A stretch of 64,000 nucleotides of DNA from Candidatus Desulfovibrio gallistercoris (GCA_019118745.1 DWYJ01000041.1:1-64000), one strand, 5' to 3'; shown: positions 42,060-51,130, counted from the first letter of the stretch. The notes: generated from the sequence alone by a model not told the origin. Numbers and translations are program-made.

Positions 42060-43493
42060 ATGTGGGATACGCTTCATCCTGTGCAGCTCGTGCTGCTGGT
42101 CCTCTTCCATCTGCTGGCCTGGGGCGCAGCCGGTCATGCCGTGCTGACCAAGCGCGACCCGCGTTCCGCACTGGGCTGGTCGGCGGCGCTGATCTTCCTG
42201 CCGGTGGTGGGCCTGCTGCTCTATCTGGCCTTCGGCATCAGCCGTACCCAGAGCGCCGCACAGCGCATGCTGCGCCGGCTGGCGGCAGGGGAACCCTACA
42301 TCCCCCTTTCCGGGGAGGTCCCGCAGCCGCCGGAGCGCATCCCCGACCAGGCCGTGCTGCTGGAGCGGCTGGGTCGCCGTCTGACCGGGCAGGAGCTGTG
42401 CGGCGGTAACCGCATCGAGCCCCTGCGTAACGGCAATGAGGCCTATCCGGCCATGCTGCGCGCCATCCATGCGGCCCATGAGCGCGTCTACCTCTCCTCC
42501 TACATCTTTGCCCACGGCAGCACGGCCGAGGCCTTTTGCGAGGCGCTGGCCCTTGCGGCGGCGCGCGGCGTGGATGTGCGCGTGCTGGTGGACGGTTTCG
42601 GCGGGCGCTTCTACTCCCTGCGGCGGCCCTGGGCGCATCTGACCACCAGAGGCGTGCGCGTGGCGCAGTTTTTGCCGCTGCAACTCCTGCCGCCCAAGCT
42701 GTGCATTAATCTGCGGACGCACCGCAAGCTGCTCGTCTGTGACGGGATCGCCTTCACCGGCGGCATGAACATCTCGGATCACCATGTGCTGTCCGGGCGG
42801 AAGGGGGACGTGCAGGACATGCAGTTCCGTTGCAGCGGGCCCATCGTCCATCAGCTCTTGCGGGCCTTCCTGCTGGACTGGGGCTTTGCCTGCGGCCGGC
42901 CGGAGCCCGTGCCTGCCCCAATCGACCCGGCGGCTTCCGAAGGGGACAGCCTCTGCCGCCTGGTGCTGGACGGCCCGGACTCCGATGACGACACCCTCAA
43001 TGACCTCATGGCCGGTGCCATCAGCGGGGCGACGCGCAGCGTGCACATCATGACGCCCTATTTCCTGCCCTCCCACGAGCTGATGACCAGCCTGCGCAGT
43101 GCGGCGCAGCGGGGGCTGGACGTGCGGGTCATCCTGCCGGAGCGCAACAACCTGCCCTATGTGCACTGGGCGAGCTTCCGCCTGCTGCCGTCCCTGTTGC
43201 GGGCGGGCGTGCGCGTGTGGCACCAGCCGCCGCCCTTTGCCCACACCAAGCTGCTCGCCGTGGACGGCTACTATGCCCAGATCGGCTCGGCCAATCTGGA
43301 CGCCCGCAGCCTGCGCCTGAATTTCGAGCTGAACATGGAGGTCTTCGACCCGCAGTTTCATGATCTGCTCGTACGCCACATGCGGGATGCCGCGGGACGG
43401 GGCCGGGAGATGACCTTAGCCCGGCTGGAGGCCCGCAGCCTGCCGCTGCGCCTGCGGGACGCCGCCTGCTGGCTGTTTTCGCCCTATTTGTAG
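42060..43493 (+). CDS. cls: Cardiolipin synthase (PLD family)
   Basis: This 477-aa protein has two N-terminal membrane helices (PLDc_N: SALGWSAALIFLPVVGLLLYL in two blocks) and two phospholipase D motifs: HRKLLVCDGIAFTGGMNISD (about 221) and HTKLLAVDGYYAQIGSANLD (about 396). ClsA-type enzymes join two phosphatidylglycerol molecules to cardiolipin at the inner membrane. Length and layout match ClsA. The start follows the sensor-like stop by 44 bp. Confidence 0.93.
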   Translation: MWDTLHPVQLVLLVLFHLLAWGAAGHAVLTKRDPRSALGWSAALIFLPVVGLLLYLAFGISRTQSAAQRMLRRLAAGEPYIPLSGEVPQPPERIPDQAVLLERLGRRLTGQELCGGNRIEPLRNGNEAYPAMLRAIHAAHERVYLSSYIFAHGSTAEAFCEALALAAARGVDVRVLVDGFGGRFYSLRRPWAHLTTRGVRVAQFLPLQLLPPKLCINLRTHRKLLVCDGIAFTGGMNISDHHVLSGRKGDVQDMQFRCSGPIVHQLLRAFLLDWGFACGRPEPVPAPIDPAASEGDSLCRLVLDGPDSDDDTLNDLMAGAISGATRSVHIMTPYFLPSHELMTSLRSAAQRGLDVRVILPERNNLPYVHWASFRLLPSLLRAGVRVWHQPPPFAHTKLLAVDGYYAQIGSANLDARSLRLNFELNMEVFDPQFHDLLVRHMRDAAGRGREMTLARLEARSLPLRLRDAACWLFSPYL

Positions 43494-43660
43494 CGGAAGG
43501 GCGGCGTCGGCTTGACAGGCCGTGAGCGCCATAGTAGCCCTTGCCCAGATCGTCCGCTGTCGTGCCCGCCGCGCATCCGGCGGCTGAGCCTCTGCGGGAG
43601 GCCGTCCGCGCCGTTTCGCGGGGCGGCCCCATCCATCGCTGTGTCTTCGGAGGAAAAGCC

Positions 43661-44614
43661 ATGTCACGCCCCGCCCCCCTTCTGGCGCTGGTCGTCCCCT
43701 GTTATAATGAAGAGGAGATCTTGCCCGGCACCATGACGGCGCTGGCCGACGTCCTGAAAGACTGCAAGGCCAGAGGGCTCGTGCGGGAAGACAGCTTCGT
43801 CCTCTATGTGGACGACGGCAGCGCCGACGCCACCTGGCGGCTGCTGGAGCAGCGTCATGCCGTTGACCCCTGTTGCCGGGCCATCCGTTTTGCGGCCAAT
43901 GCCGGACATCAGAATGCCGTCTGGGCGGGCATGATCACGGCCCGCGACTGGGGGGTGGACTGCATCATTAGCCTGGACGCGGATCTGCAGGACGATACGG
44001 CCGTTATCCCCGACATGTTGACCGAATATGCCGACGGCAGGGACATCGTCTACGGCGTGCGCTGCGACCGCAGTACGGACACCCGTCTGAAGCGGGATAC
44101 GGCGCACCTGTTCTATGCCCTCATGGGCTGGCTGAAAACGCCCCTCATCCCGGATCACGCCGATTACCGGCTGGTGGGACGGGCCGTGCTCGAAGCGCTG
44201 GACGCCTTTCCCGAGCGGGACATCTTTTTGCGAGGACTTTTTCCCTCGCTGGGCTTCAGCACGAGCAGGGTGTACTATACGCGGCGGGAGCGCGCCGCAG
44301 GCAAAAGCAAGTATCCTTTCTGGAAGATGGTCTGCTTCGCCTGGAAGGGCATAACTTCCTGTAGTCCTGCTCCTCTGCGCCTCTCCGCTTTCATGGGGTC
44401 GCTCTGCATGCTGGCGGCGCTTGCCTACAGTTTCGTCTCCCTGTTCAAGTATCTGGAAGGCGAGACCATACCCGGCTGGACATCCCTGATCATCGTGGTG
44501 CTGTTGCTCGGATCGGTGCAGCTTTTCTGTCTGGCGCTCCTGGGCGAGTATGTGGCCAAGATCTTCAGTGAGGTCAAGCGCAGGCCGCGCTATCTGGTGG
44601 AAAAGACCTTATGA
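43661..44614 (+). CDS. Glycosyltransferase family 2, GtrB/DPMS-like
   Basis: This 317-aa protein starts with the GT-A fold pattern LALVVPCYNEEEILPGTM, YVDDGSADATWRLL and the metal-binding SLDADLQDD. Two C-terminal membrane helices follow (about 245-290). This is the layout of GtrB, which loads a sugar onto undecaprenyl phosphate. GGAGGAAAAGCC precedes the ATG at 43661. It overlaps the GtrA-type gene by 4 bp (ATGA). With that gene it forms the usual pair for modifying O-antigen or another surface glycan. Confidence 0.9.
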   Translation: MSRPAPLLALVVPCYNEEEILPGTMTALADVLKDCKARGLVREDSFVLYVDDGSADATWRLLEQRHAVDPCCRAIRFAANAGHQNAVWAGMITARDWGVDCIISLDADLQDDTAVIPDMLTEYADGRDIVYGVRCDRSTDTRLKRDTAHLFYALMGWLKTPLIPDHADYRLVGRAVLEALDAFPERDIFLRGLFPSLGFSTSRVYYTRRERAAGKSKYPFWKMVCFAWKGITSCSPAPLRLSAFMGSLCMLAALAYSFVSLFKYLEGETIPGWTSLIIVVLLLGSVQLFCLALLGEYVAKIFSEVKRRPRYLVEKTL

Positions 44615-45108
44615 GTCTGATCCGTCCCCTGCTTGCCTGCGGGCGGAAGTTGACGGCCCTGCGTTGGGTACGCTTCTGCGTGGTGGGCGGGGCCGCCACG
44701 CTGTGTTATCTCCTGCTGGGACTGCTGTTCGTCTCGCTCTTGCGCTGGCCGGTGCTGGTCGGGAACGGACTGGCCTACGTCCTGAGTTTTGCCGTTTCCT
44801 ACCTTGGGCAGAGCCGCTGGACCTTTGCCGGCAGCTCGCAGGCCGCCAGCCCCCGGACGCGACTGCCTGCCTTTGCCCTCACCCAGCTTTTCGGTTTGGC
44901 GCTCAACTCGGCTCTGATCGGGGCCTTCACGGGGCTGGGGCTGGCCTACGAACTTGCCATGCCCGTGACGGCCGTGCTGGTGGCTGTGGTCGTCTATGTG
45001 TTGTGCCGTTTCGGCGTGTTCCGGCAAAGCGCCGGGGCAGGCGAGGCGGCGGGTCGTGCGGCATCGGCCGCAGGCAGCGTCCATGCTGAAGGAAGGCGGG
45101 AGGGATGA
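44611..45108 (+). CDS. GtrA family membrane protein (lipid-linked sugar flippase-type)
   Basis: This 165-aa protein has four hydrophobic helices and the GtrA-family blocks RFCVVGGAATLCYLLLG and YVLSFAVSYLGQSRWTF. GtrA proteins are thought to flip the undecaprenyl-phosphate sugar made by GtrB. It is translationally coupled on both sides: ATGA with the glycosyltransferase, and 1 bp before the next gene. About 15 Ala/Gly-rich residues follow the last helix. Confidence 0.88.
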   Translation: MSLIRPLLACGRKLTALRWVRFCVVGGAATLCYLLLGLLFVSLLRWPVLVGNGLAYVLSFAVSYLGQSRWTFAGSSQAASPRTRLPAFALTQLFGLALNSALIGAFTGLGLAYELAMPVTAVLVAVVVYVLCRFGVFRQSAGAGEAAGRAASAAGSVHAEGRREG

Positions 45109-45109
45109 C

Positions 45110-46540
45110 ATGACGAAAAAAGGACTTGTCCACTACGGCATACCGCTGCTGTGCACGCTGTTGTGCGTTGCGGCCTCCCTGGTCGATCTTTGGGCATTTC
45201 GGGTGAATGACTGGGATTTCAGCTATTTTTCCGTCCTGCCCTGGAACCTCGGCAACGGGCAGGGCTGGCATGTGCCCTTCCATGAGCTGGGGGCGGGTTT
45301 CCCGTTTTATGCGCATCACTGGCAGCCCTTCGTGCTGGCGCTCGTTCCCTTCCTGACTTGGTTCGACAGCCCGTACACCCTTTCCGTCCTGCATGCGCTG
45401 GCGATGGGAGCCTGGTTCTTCCTGCTGCCGCTTTTCGTCCGTCAGGTCTACCGCGAGGCGGGAAGAGAAGACTATCTGGGGGCAGCGCTCTTCTGGCAGC
45501 TTGTGCTGTTCGTCTATACGCCTTTCTGGGGGCCGTGGCGTTACCAGACGCATATAACGACGCTCGTCAGTCCCGCGCTCTTTCTGGCCGTACTGTGCCT
45601 GCACCGGCGGCGTGCGGTCTGGGCCTGTTTCTGGTGCCTGCTGGTGGCCTTTGGTCAGGAGCGCTCTTCTGTCGCCGTCTTTTCCGTCGGGATGTATGCG
45701 ATCCTCATTTTGCGCCAATACCGGCTGGGGGGCGGGCTCTGCCTGGCTTCAGGCCTGTATTTCCTGGGTATCGTCAAGGTGCTTTTCCCCTTTCTGCGCG
45801 GCGGCGATGCGTACGCCTTTTCCGCCTCCATCAGCCCGTTCCATGATTTTTTAAAGAAGTGCCTTTTTTTGCTGAAATACCTGGCCTATACGTTTTTCCT
45901 GCCCCTGGCGGGGAAGCGCGCCTTCCTGACGGCGGCCTGCAGTCTGCCGGTCCTGGGCATCGGTCTGGTATCGAGCCGGGAAAGCATGTACGCCTTCGGG
46001 CACCACTATCAGGATGTCTCGGCCCCCTTCCTGCTCATGGCCGGGGTGTACGGTCTGCTGTGGTTGCAGGAACAGCGTCTGGGGCATCGTCTTTTTTCGT
46101 CCCGCAAGCTGCTTGCGGCAGGCTGCGCCGTCCTGCTCATCGTGTCCTTTGCGCAATGCCGCTTCCTGCATCCGCTGGTGCACCTTGGCTTCGTGGCGAC
46201 CGATCCCCGGCGGGCCGACTATGCCCGGCTGCATGAGGAGCTCGAACATTTGCTGCGTATCTCGGAAGGAAAGCCGCTTTTTGTGCAGTCTGGCATAGGG
46301 CCGCTGGTCTCATTGCGGACGGAACGGTACAGCCTCGTCGGAGAGGAGGATCTGCGGCGGGAGTTCGCCGCCGGGGAGCATGTGGCTATCTCGCCGTTGT
46401 GCGGCACATACGCCTTCCCGGACTATGCGTCCCTGCAAAAGGGGCTTGACGGCAACGGCACGCTGGAGCTCGTGCAGGATTCCGGCCGTCTGCGCATCTA
46501 TAAAGGCAGAGCGGACGGCGTCCCCGCTCCCGCCCACTAG
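45110..46540 (+). CDS. Polytopic membrane protein, DUF2079-like (putative glycosyltransferase)
   Basis: This 476-aa protein has 10 or more hydrophobic helices and an ending soluble part (about 390-476). DUF2079-type features near the N-terminus include NDWDFSYFSVLPWNLGNGQGW, in two blocks, and FYAHHWQPFVLALVPFL, with acidic residues in the first outer loop as in GT-C enzymes. Placed third after GtrB and GtrA, it is probably the enzyme that moves the lipid-linked sugar to the final glycan. The ATG at 45110 follows GGGAGGG. The specificity is unknown. Confidence 0.78.
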   Translation: MTKKGLVHYGIPLLCTLLCVAASLVDLWAFRVNDWDFSYFSVLPWNLGNGQGWHVPFHELGAGFPFYAHHWQPFVLALVPFLTWFDSPYTLSVLHALAMGAWFFLLPLFVRQVYREAGREDYLGAALFWQLVLFVYTPFWGPWRYQTHITTLVSPALFLAVLCLHRRRAVWACFWCLLVAFGQERSSVAVFSVGMYAILILRQYRLGGGLCLASGLYFLGIVKVLFPFLRGGDAYAFSASISPFHDFLKKCLFLLKYLAYTFFLPLAGKRAFLTAACSLPVLGIGLVSSRESMYAFGHHYQDVSAPFLLMAGVYGLLWLQEQRLGHRLFSSRKLLAAGCAVLLIVSFAQCRFLHPLVHLGFVATDPRRADYARLHEELEHLLRISEGKPLFVQSGIGPLVSLRTERYSLVGEEDLRREFAAGEHVAISPLCGTYAFPDYASLQKGLDGNGTLELVQDSGRLRIYKGRADGVPAPAH

Positions 46541-46569
46541 GGCTTGGTAGCCCCATTCGTTACGTGTTT

Positions 46570-46722
46570 GAGGGGAAGGGAAATCCCTCGCTCTGCTGTC
46601 GATGCCCGTAAGGCTCCTGCGTCGCCTAACGGGCACGTCCCTGCGGGCCGCCATTCGGTCGCGCTCTGCTGTCGATGCCCGTAAGGCTCCTGCGTCGCCT
46701 AACGAGCACGGCCCTGCGGTCG
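46570..46722. repeat. Composite palindromic repeat, copy 6 (two REP-like units)
   Basis: Two direct copies of CTGCTGTCGATGCCCGTAAGG with full palindromes lie at 46600-46636 and 46674-46710. The second has a mismatch (AACGAGCACG). The array runs up to the stop codon of the first paralogue of the four-gene array. Confidence 0.8.
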
Positions 46723-46725
46723 CGC

Positions 46726-47517
46726 TCAGGGCAGCCAGCGTACGAGCCCCTTGGGGAAATCCGGGGGGAGCTCGTGCTCTTCGACCTTCCTGGTCTTGAA
46801 GCGGACGCGCTTGCCGTGAAGATCGGTATATTCAAGGTATCTGTAACCTTCCCCCAAGCCCAGGAATGGTTTGTGGAAGCCCGCCCTGAACTTCGGGTGC
46901 GGCTGCGCTGAGGAGTCGCCGAGCAGGGGCCTGAGGTCCCTGCCGTCTTTTTCCGTCATCAGGTATTCCTCATAAATGGGGCCATGCTCACCGGAGAAGG
47001 TGACGAAATAATAATTGCCGTACACGCGCCGCCACTGCAGCACATAGCGCCCCCCTTTCATATTTTGCTGGCCTGCGTAGTAGGCATCCGCGGGCGTGTC
47101 CTCGGGAACGCTGAAGGTCGTGCCGTCTTCGAAGCGGACGCGTTGGGGCATAAAGCCTCCGTCCGCCTCCATGCCCGTGAAGCTGCGCCGTTCCGGATTG
47201 TCGAAGTACGCGATGTCGCGGATCACGACACCTTCAGGATCTGTAAGGTCGTAGATCGAGATGGCGCCGACCTTGAGTTTGTCCCCTTGCTGGACGCTCA
47301 TGAGGACATTCTCGTACTCGCCTCCTTTCAGCATGGGGTGGATGCAGGGAGCGGACGGGTCTGTGGAATGGATATACGGGATGAGCGCCTCGAGGGGCAC
47401 CCGCGATTCCCTGAAAAGATAATATCTGGCCTCCTGTGCGGGCTCTGCCGTGCAGGGGCTGGTCAGGAGCAGGATAAGCGCAAACGCAAGGCTAAGGCGT
47501 CGCCGAAAAGCGGACAT
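46726..47517 (-). CDS. Exported protein of unknown family, tandem paralogue 1
   Basis: This 263-aa protein has a signal peptide (RRRLSLAFALILLLTSPCTA) and no other membrane segment, so it is periplasmic or secreted. Blocks shared by all four paralogues are DPSAP, NPERRSFTGM, the FEDGT strand, RRVYGNYYFVT, DLRPLLGDSSAQPHP and the invariant end LPPDFPKGLVRWLP. It forms subgroup I with paralogue 2 (YYLFRES start; LEYTDLHGKRVRF). I do not recognise a domain. CACAGGAGGTCATC precedes the ATG in all four. Confidence 0.7.
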   Translation of the reverse strand: MSAFRRRLSLAFALILLLTSPCTAEPAQEARYYLFRESRVPLEALIPYIHSTDPSAPCIHPMLKGGEYENVLMSVQQGDKLKVGAISIYDLTDPEGVVIRDIAYFDNPERRSFTGMEADGGFMPQRVRFEDGTTFSVPEDTPADAYYAGQQNMKGGRYVLQWRRVYGNYYFVTFSGEHGPIYEEYLMTEKDGRDLRPLLGDSSAQPHPKFRAGFHKPFLGLGEGYRYLEYTDLHGKRVRFKTRKVEEHELPPDFPKGLVRWLP

Positions 47518-47563
47518 GATGACCTCCTGTGGAGTGCGGCGTCAGGCTGCGGCGTCTCCGCGC

Positions 47564-48358
47564 TCAGGGCAGCCAGCGCACGAGTCCCTTGGGGAAATCC
47601 GGGGGGAGCTCGTGCTCTTCGACATACCTGACCTTGAAACGGACGCTTTTGCCGTGAAGATCGGTATACTCAAGATAGCTATAGGCTTCTCCCAATCCCA
47701 GGAATGGTTTGTGGACCCCCTCCCTGAACTTCGGATGCGGCTCCGCTGAGGAGTCGCCGAGCAGGGGCCTGAGATCCCTGCCGTCTTTTTCCGTCATCAG
47801 GTATTCCGCATAAATGCGTCCATTACGCTCGCCATACTCGGTAACAAGATAATAATTGCCGTACACGCGCCGCCACCGCAGCACATAGCGTCCCCCTTTC
47901 ATATTTTGCTGGCCTGCGTAGTAGGTATCCGCGGGCGGGTCATCGGGAGCGTGGAGGGTCGTGCCGTCTTCAAAGCGGACCCTGTGGGGCGCAGCTTTCC
48001 CGTCCGCCTCCATGCCCGTGAAACTGCGTCGTTCCGGATTGTCGAGGTAGGAGATGTTGCTGACTGAGATCCCTTGCGGATCTGTGAGGGAGTAGATCGA
48101 GATGGTGGCGATCTTGAGTTTATCCCCTTGCGGGACGCTCATGACGACATTCTCGTACTCTCCTCCTTTCAGCATGGGGTGGACGCAGGGAGCGGACGGG
48201 TCAGTGGAATGGATATACGGGATGAGCGCCTCGAGGGGCACCCAGGAGTCCCTGAAAAGATAATATTTGGCCTCCTGTGCGGGCTCTGCCGCACACGGGC
48301 TGGTCAGGAGCAGGATGAACGAGAACGCAAGGTTCAGGTGTCGCCGGAAAGTGGGCAT
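47564..48358 (-). CDS. Exported protein of unknown family, tandem paralogue 2
   Basis: This 264-aa protein is the closest relative of paralogue 1 (subgroup I): the same ALIPYIHSTDPSAPC and NMKGGRYVLRWRRVYGNYY blocks and a nearly identical C-terminal half. The signal peptide starts PTFRRHLNLAFSFILLL. The ATG at 48358 has the shared CACAGGAGGTCATC; an upstream in-frame ATG at 48382 is not needed. The gap to paralogue 1 is 46 bp and is itself conserved between the paralogues. Confidence 0.7.
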   Translation of the reverse strand: MPTFRRHLNLAFSFILLLTSPCAAEPAQEAKYYLFRDSWVPLEALIPYIHSTDPSAPCVHPMLKGGEYENVVMSVPQGDKLKIATISIYSLTDPQGISVSNISYLDNPERRSFTGMEADGKAAPHRVRFEDGTTLHAPDDPPADTYYAGQQNMKGGRYVLRWRRVYGNYYLVTEYGERNGRIYAEYLMTEKDGRDLRPLLGDSSAEPHPKFREGVHKPFLGLGEAYSYLEYTDLHGKSVRFKVRYVEEHELPPDFPKGLVRWLP

Positions 48359-48403
48359 GATGACCTCCTGTGGGTGCTGCATCGGGCTGCGGCGTCTCCG
48401 CGC

Positions 48404-49219
48404 TCAGGGCAGCCAGCGCACGAGTCCTTTGGGGAAATCCGGGGGCAGGTCCTTCTCCTGGACCACCTTGATCTTGTAGCGGATGCGCTTGCCGTCGTGA
48501 TCGGTAGCGTCAAAATAGGGGGCAAGGTCCGCATCGGACGCGATGCTCTTGCGGCAGGTCGTGAAGTCAGGATGCGGCTCCGCCGAGGATTCCCCAAGCA
48601 GGGGCCTGAGATCCTTGCCGTTTTCCTCTGTGATCAGGTATTCGGCAAGAACGACCTCCTGAGAGTATTTGGCGACGAAATAATAATTTCCGTACACGCG
48701 CCGCCACTGCAGATGGAAACGCCTCCCGTTTATGACTTTACGACCGTGGGAATATTCGTCCACTTCGCCCGTGAAGTAGGCGTCCGCCGGCGGGTAAGGG
48801 TCGGAAGGGAAAGCGCGGAGTTCCGTGCCGTCTTCGAAGATGACATGGTCCGGGTCGGCTGTCGGCGATTCTGCCTCCATGCCCGCGAAACTGCGCCGCT
48901 CCGGGTTCCTGAGGTACAGGATCTTCGAAACGAAAGGCCCTTCCTTGTCCGCGATGCATTCCGGCGGGAAGAGGGCGGCCTTGAGGATGTCCCCCTCCTG
49001 GACGGTCATGACGATGAACGAGTGGAGACCGGTGCTATGGATGCGGGGAGCGGACGGGTCGCCGGCACGCAGGTAGGAAGCGAATTTTTCGAGAGAGATG
49101 CGGGAATTCAGGTTGATGATGTTGTATTTTGGTCCCTGTGCGGGCTCTGCCGCGCAGGGGCTGGTCAGGAGCAGGATGAACGAGAACGCAAGGCTCAGGC
49201 GTCGCCGGAAAGCGGACAT
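48404..49219 (-). CDS. Exported protein of unknown family, tandem paralogue 3
   Basis: This 271-aa protein is a subgroup II member with paralogue 4. After the signal peptide it has GPKYNIINLNSRISLEKFAS, then LRAGDPSAPRIHSTG and VQEGDILKAALFPPE. The C-terminal region CRKSIASDADLAPYFDATDH differs from subgroup I before rejoining the common end. Long stretches of DNA are the same as in paralogue 4, including the intergenic part, which points to recent duplication or conversion. Confidence 0.7.
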   Translation of the reverse strand: MSAFRRRLSLAFSFILLLTSPCAAEPAQGPKYNIINLNSRISLEKFASYLRAGDPSAPRIHSTGLHSFIVMTVQEGDILKAALFPPECIADKEGPFVSKILYLRNPERRSFAGMEAESPTADPDHVIFEDGTELRAFPSDPYPPADAYFTGEVDEYSHGRKVINGRRFHLQWRRVYGNYYFVAKYSQEVVLAEYLITEENGKDLRPLLGESSAEPHPDFTTCRKSIASDADLAPYFDATDHDGKRIRYKIKVVQEKDLPPDFPKGLVRWLP

Positions 49220-49261
49220 GATGACCTCCTGTGGGTGCTGCGTCAGGCTGCGGGGCTGCGC

Positions 49262-50074
49262 TCAGGGCAGCCAGCGCACGAGCCCCTTGGGGAAATCCGG
49301 GGGCAGGTCCTTCTCCTGGACCACCTTGATCTTGTAGCGGATGCGCCTGCCGTCGTGATCGGTAGCGTCAAAATAGGGGGCAAGATCCGCATCGGATGCT
49401 ACGGTCTTGCGGCAGGTCGTGAAGTCAGGATGCGGCTCCGCCGAGGATTCCCCAAGCAGGGGCCTGAGATCCTTGCCGTTTTCCTCTGTGATCAGGTATT
49501 CCGCAAGCACGAGTTCCCGGGCGTATTTGGTGACGAAATAATAATTTCCGTACACGCGCCGCCACCGCAGATAGAAACGCGCCTCGGGTATGACGTAAGT
49601 GCCGCGGGAATATTTGCCCACTTCGCCTGTGAAATAGGCGTCCGCCGGCGGGTCGGAGAAAACGTGAAGGGCCGTGTCGCGATCAAAGGTGACGGCGAAC
49701 GGGGACTGACAGTCATGCGGCGTCGTTTGCGCCATGCCTGTAAAAGTGCGCCGCTCCGGGTTCTCAAGATACAGGATCTGCGAAACGAAGGGCCCTTCCT
49801 TGTCCGCGATGAATTCCGGCGGGATGAGGGCGGCCTTGAGGATATCCCCCTCCTGGACGGTCATGACGATGAACGAGTAGATGCCGGTGTTATGGATGCG
49901 GGGAGCGGACGGGTCGCTGGCACGCAGGTAGGAAGCGAACTTTTCGAGGGAGAAGCGGGAATTCAGGTTGATGATGTTGTATTTTGGCCCCGGTGCGGGC
50001 TCTGCCGCGCAGGGACTGGCCAGGAGCAGGATGAGCGAGAACGCCACGCTCAGGCGTCGCCGGAAAGCGGACAT
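49262..50074 (-). CDS. Exported protein of unknown family, tandem paralogue 4 (first in transcription)
   Basis: This 270-aa subgroup II protein is first in the direction of transcription. It keeps a signal peptide (RRRLSVAFSLILLLASPCAA) and the GPKYNIINLNSRFSLEKFAS block, but its middle differs from paralogue 3 (MAQTTPHDCQSPFAV, RGTYVIPEARFYLRW). I chose the ATG at 50074 for the shared ribosome site; the frame is open to 50167. An 11-bp inverted repeat lies upstream (50134-50194). Confidence 0.7.
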   Translation of the reverse strand: MSAFRRRLSVAFSLILLLASPCAAEPAPGPKYNIINLNSRFSLEKFASYLRASDPSAPRIHNTGIYSFIVMTVQEGDILKAALIPPEFIADKEGPFVSQILYLENPERRTFTGMAQTTPHDCQSPFAVTFDRDTALHVFSDPPADAYFTGEVGKYSRGTYVIPEARFYLRWRRVYGNYYFVTKYARELVLAEYLITEENGKDLRPLLGESSAEPHPDFTTCRKTVASDADLAPYFDATDHDGRRIRYKIKVVQEKDLPPDFPKGLVRWLP

Positions 50075-50133
50075 GATGACCTCCTGTGATAGGGGCGCGG
50101 GATACAGGCTGGGCTCATCCCGACGCCGACAAA

Positions 50134-50194
50134 AACGGCAGCCCTGACGTCCGGTCAGGCGTGGCAAACGTCAGACCGTCGGCGGGCTGCCGTT
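50134..50194. repeat. Nested inverted repeat upstream of the paralogue array
   Basis: AACGGCAGCCC (50134-50144) pairs perfectly with GGGCTGCCGTT (50184-50194). Inside, CTGACGT (50145-50151) pairs with ACGTCAG (50168-50174). It could be a leader hairpin of the paralogue operon or a terminator for the upstream gene, since both are read on the minus strand. Confidence 0.6.
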
Positions 50195-50235
50195 TCTTGC
50201 AGCAAGATGAAGCGTGTCGTCCGGCAGCGGGTTGT

Positions 50236-50297
50236 CTTTCTTGGCGGCGCTGTGCCGCCGCCTCGCGTTTTATCTTTTTCAAAGATAAAACGCCCTA
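50236..50297 (-). repeat. Half-copy of the MITE-like element, copy G
   Basis: It begins at the TAG of the methyltransferase gene. On the minus strand GCGTTTTATCTTT-GAAA-AAGATAAAACGC forms a perfect 12-13-bp stem, followed by GAGGCGGCGGCACAGCGCCGCC. Only the left half of the full element is present. The arms differ from copy E (GCATTTTGCCTTT) by matched changes. Confidence 0.75.
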
Positions 50298-50963
50298 CCG
50301 CGAAAGATGCAGGCGCTGTACGCGCGCCGGCGGCAGGTTGACGAGGACGCGCCGCGTGCAGTCCGGGACGAAACCGGCCTGACTGAGCGGCGTCCTGCCC
50401 CAGAGGGCATAGGTGAACTGGATGACGCAGCCATCCGCATCCAGGCACTGCCGCATGGCGGCCATGATGCCTGCCCGACATTCAGGCGGCAGGCTGAGCA
50501 AGGGCAGGGAAGAGACGATGGCCGCCACCCGTCTGCCCTGAGGAAGGTACTCGCCCAGACGCATGGCGTCTCCCTGCACGACGGGCACATGCGGGAAGCG
50601 GTTCTGCAGCATGCGGCAGAAGCTGGGCATGCGCTCGATGAGCAGCAGACGCTGGGCGGGGAGCCCTTTTTTCAGCAGGGCCCGGGTGACCACGCCCGTC
50701 CCCGGCCCCAGTTCCACCACCATATCCTGCCCGTGGAGGACGGAAGGCGGCAGCAGGTCGGCCATGGTCTGGGCCAGGGCCGCGCTGCTGGGGCAGACCG
50801 CGCCCACACCGTGCGGGGCGCGGAGCGCCTGACGCCAGAAGGCCCCAAAAGAGGCCGCCATGCCAAGCACGCCGCCGTTGCCGGCGTACCGGCCCCAGTC
50901 GGCGCGCAAGTTGCGCCAGGTGCTGCTCAGGCGCTGTTGGGTAAATTGTGCAAAACGGGTCAT
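50295..50963 (-). CDS. Phospholipid N-methyltransferase-like SAM-dependent methyltransferase
   Basis: This 222-aa class I methyltransferase has the SAM-binding motif VVELGPGTGVVTRALL (about 70-85). The pre-motif region GAVCPSSAALAQTMADLLPP resembles PmtA-type enzymes that methylate phosphatidylethanolamine. Later blocks, VAAIVSSLPLLSLPPE and IQFTYALWGRTPLSQAGF, also fit that family. It probably acts on membrane lipid at the cytoplasmic face; the methyl acceptor is inferred. The ATG at 50963 follows AGGAAAGGATCCGGC. The 3' end touches repeat copy G. Confidence 0.75.
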   Translation of the reverse strand: MTRFAQFTQQRLSSTWRNLRADWGRYAGNGGVLGMAASFGAFWRQALRAPHGVGAVCPSSAALAQTMADLLPPSVLHGQDMVVELGPGTGVVTRALLKKGLPAQRLLLIERMPSFCRMLQNRFPHVPVVQGDAMRLGEYLPQGRRVAAIVSSLPLLSLPPECRAGIMAAMRQCLDADGCVIQFTYALWGRTPLSQAGFVPDCTRRVLVNLPPARVQRLHLSR

Positions 50964-51130
50964 GCCGGATCCTTTCCTGTCTTGCGGCGCGAATGCCTTG
51001 CATTGCTGACGCAGCATAGCCGCAAAAGCCTTCGGGCGCCAGTCTTTCCCGACGCCTTTCCGTACCCATGAGCGTAGCATGCGCTCCGTCAGCAATGCGT
51101 CATGCCTCCGGCCGGGGCCAGGGAGCATGT

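Noticed and set aside
46561..46722. Possible CRISPR-like array (two regularly spaced repeats)
   Set aside because: Only two units, internally palindromic and identical to REP-like repeats elsewhere; the spacer is itself repeat sequence and there are no cas genes.
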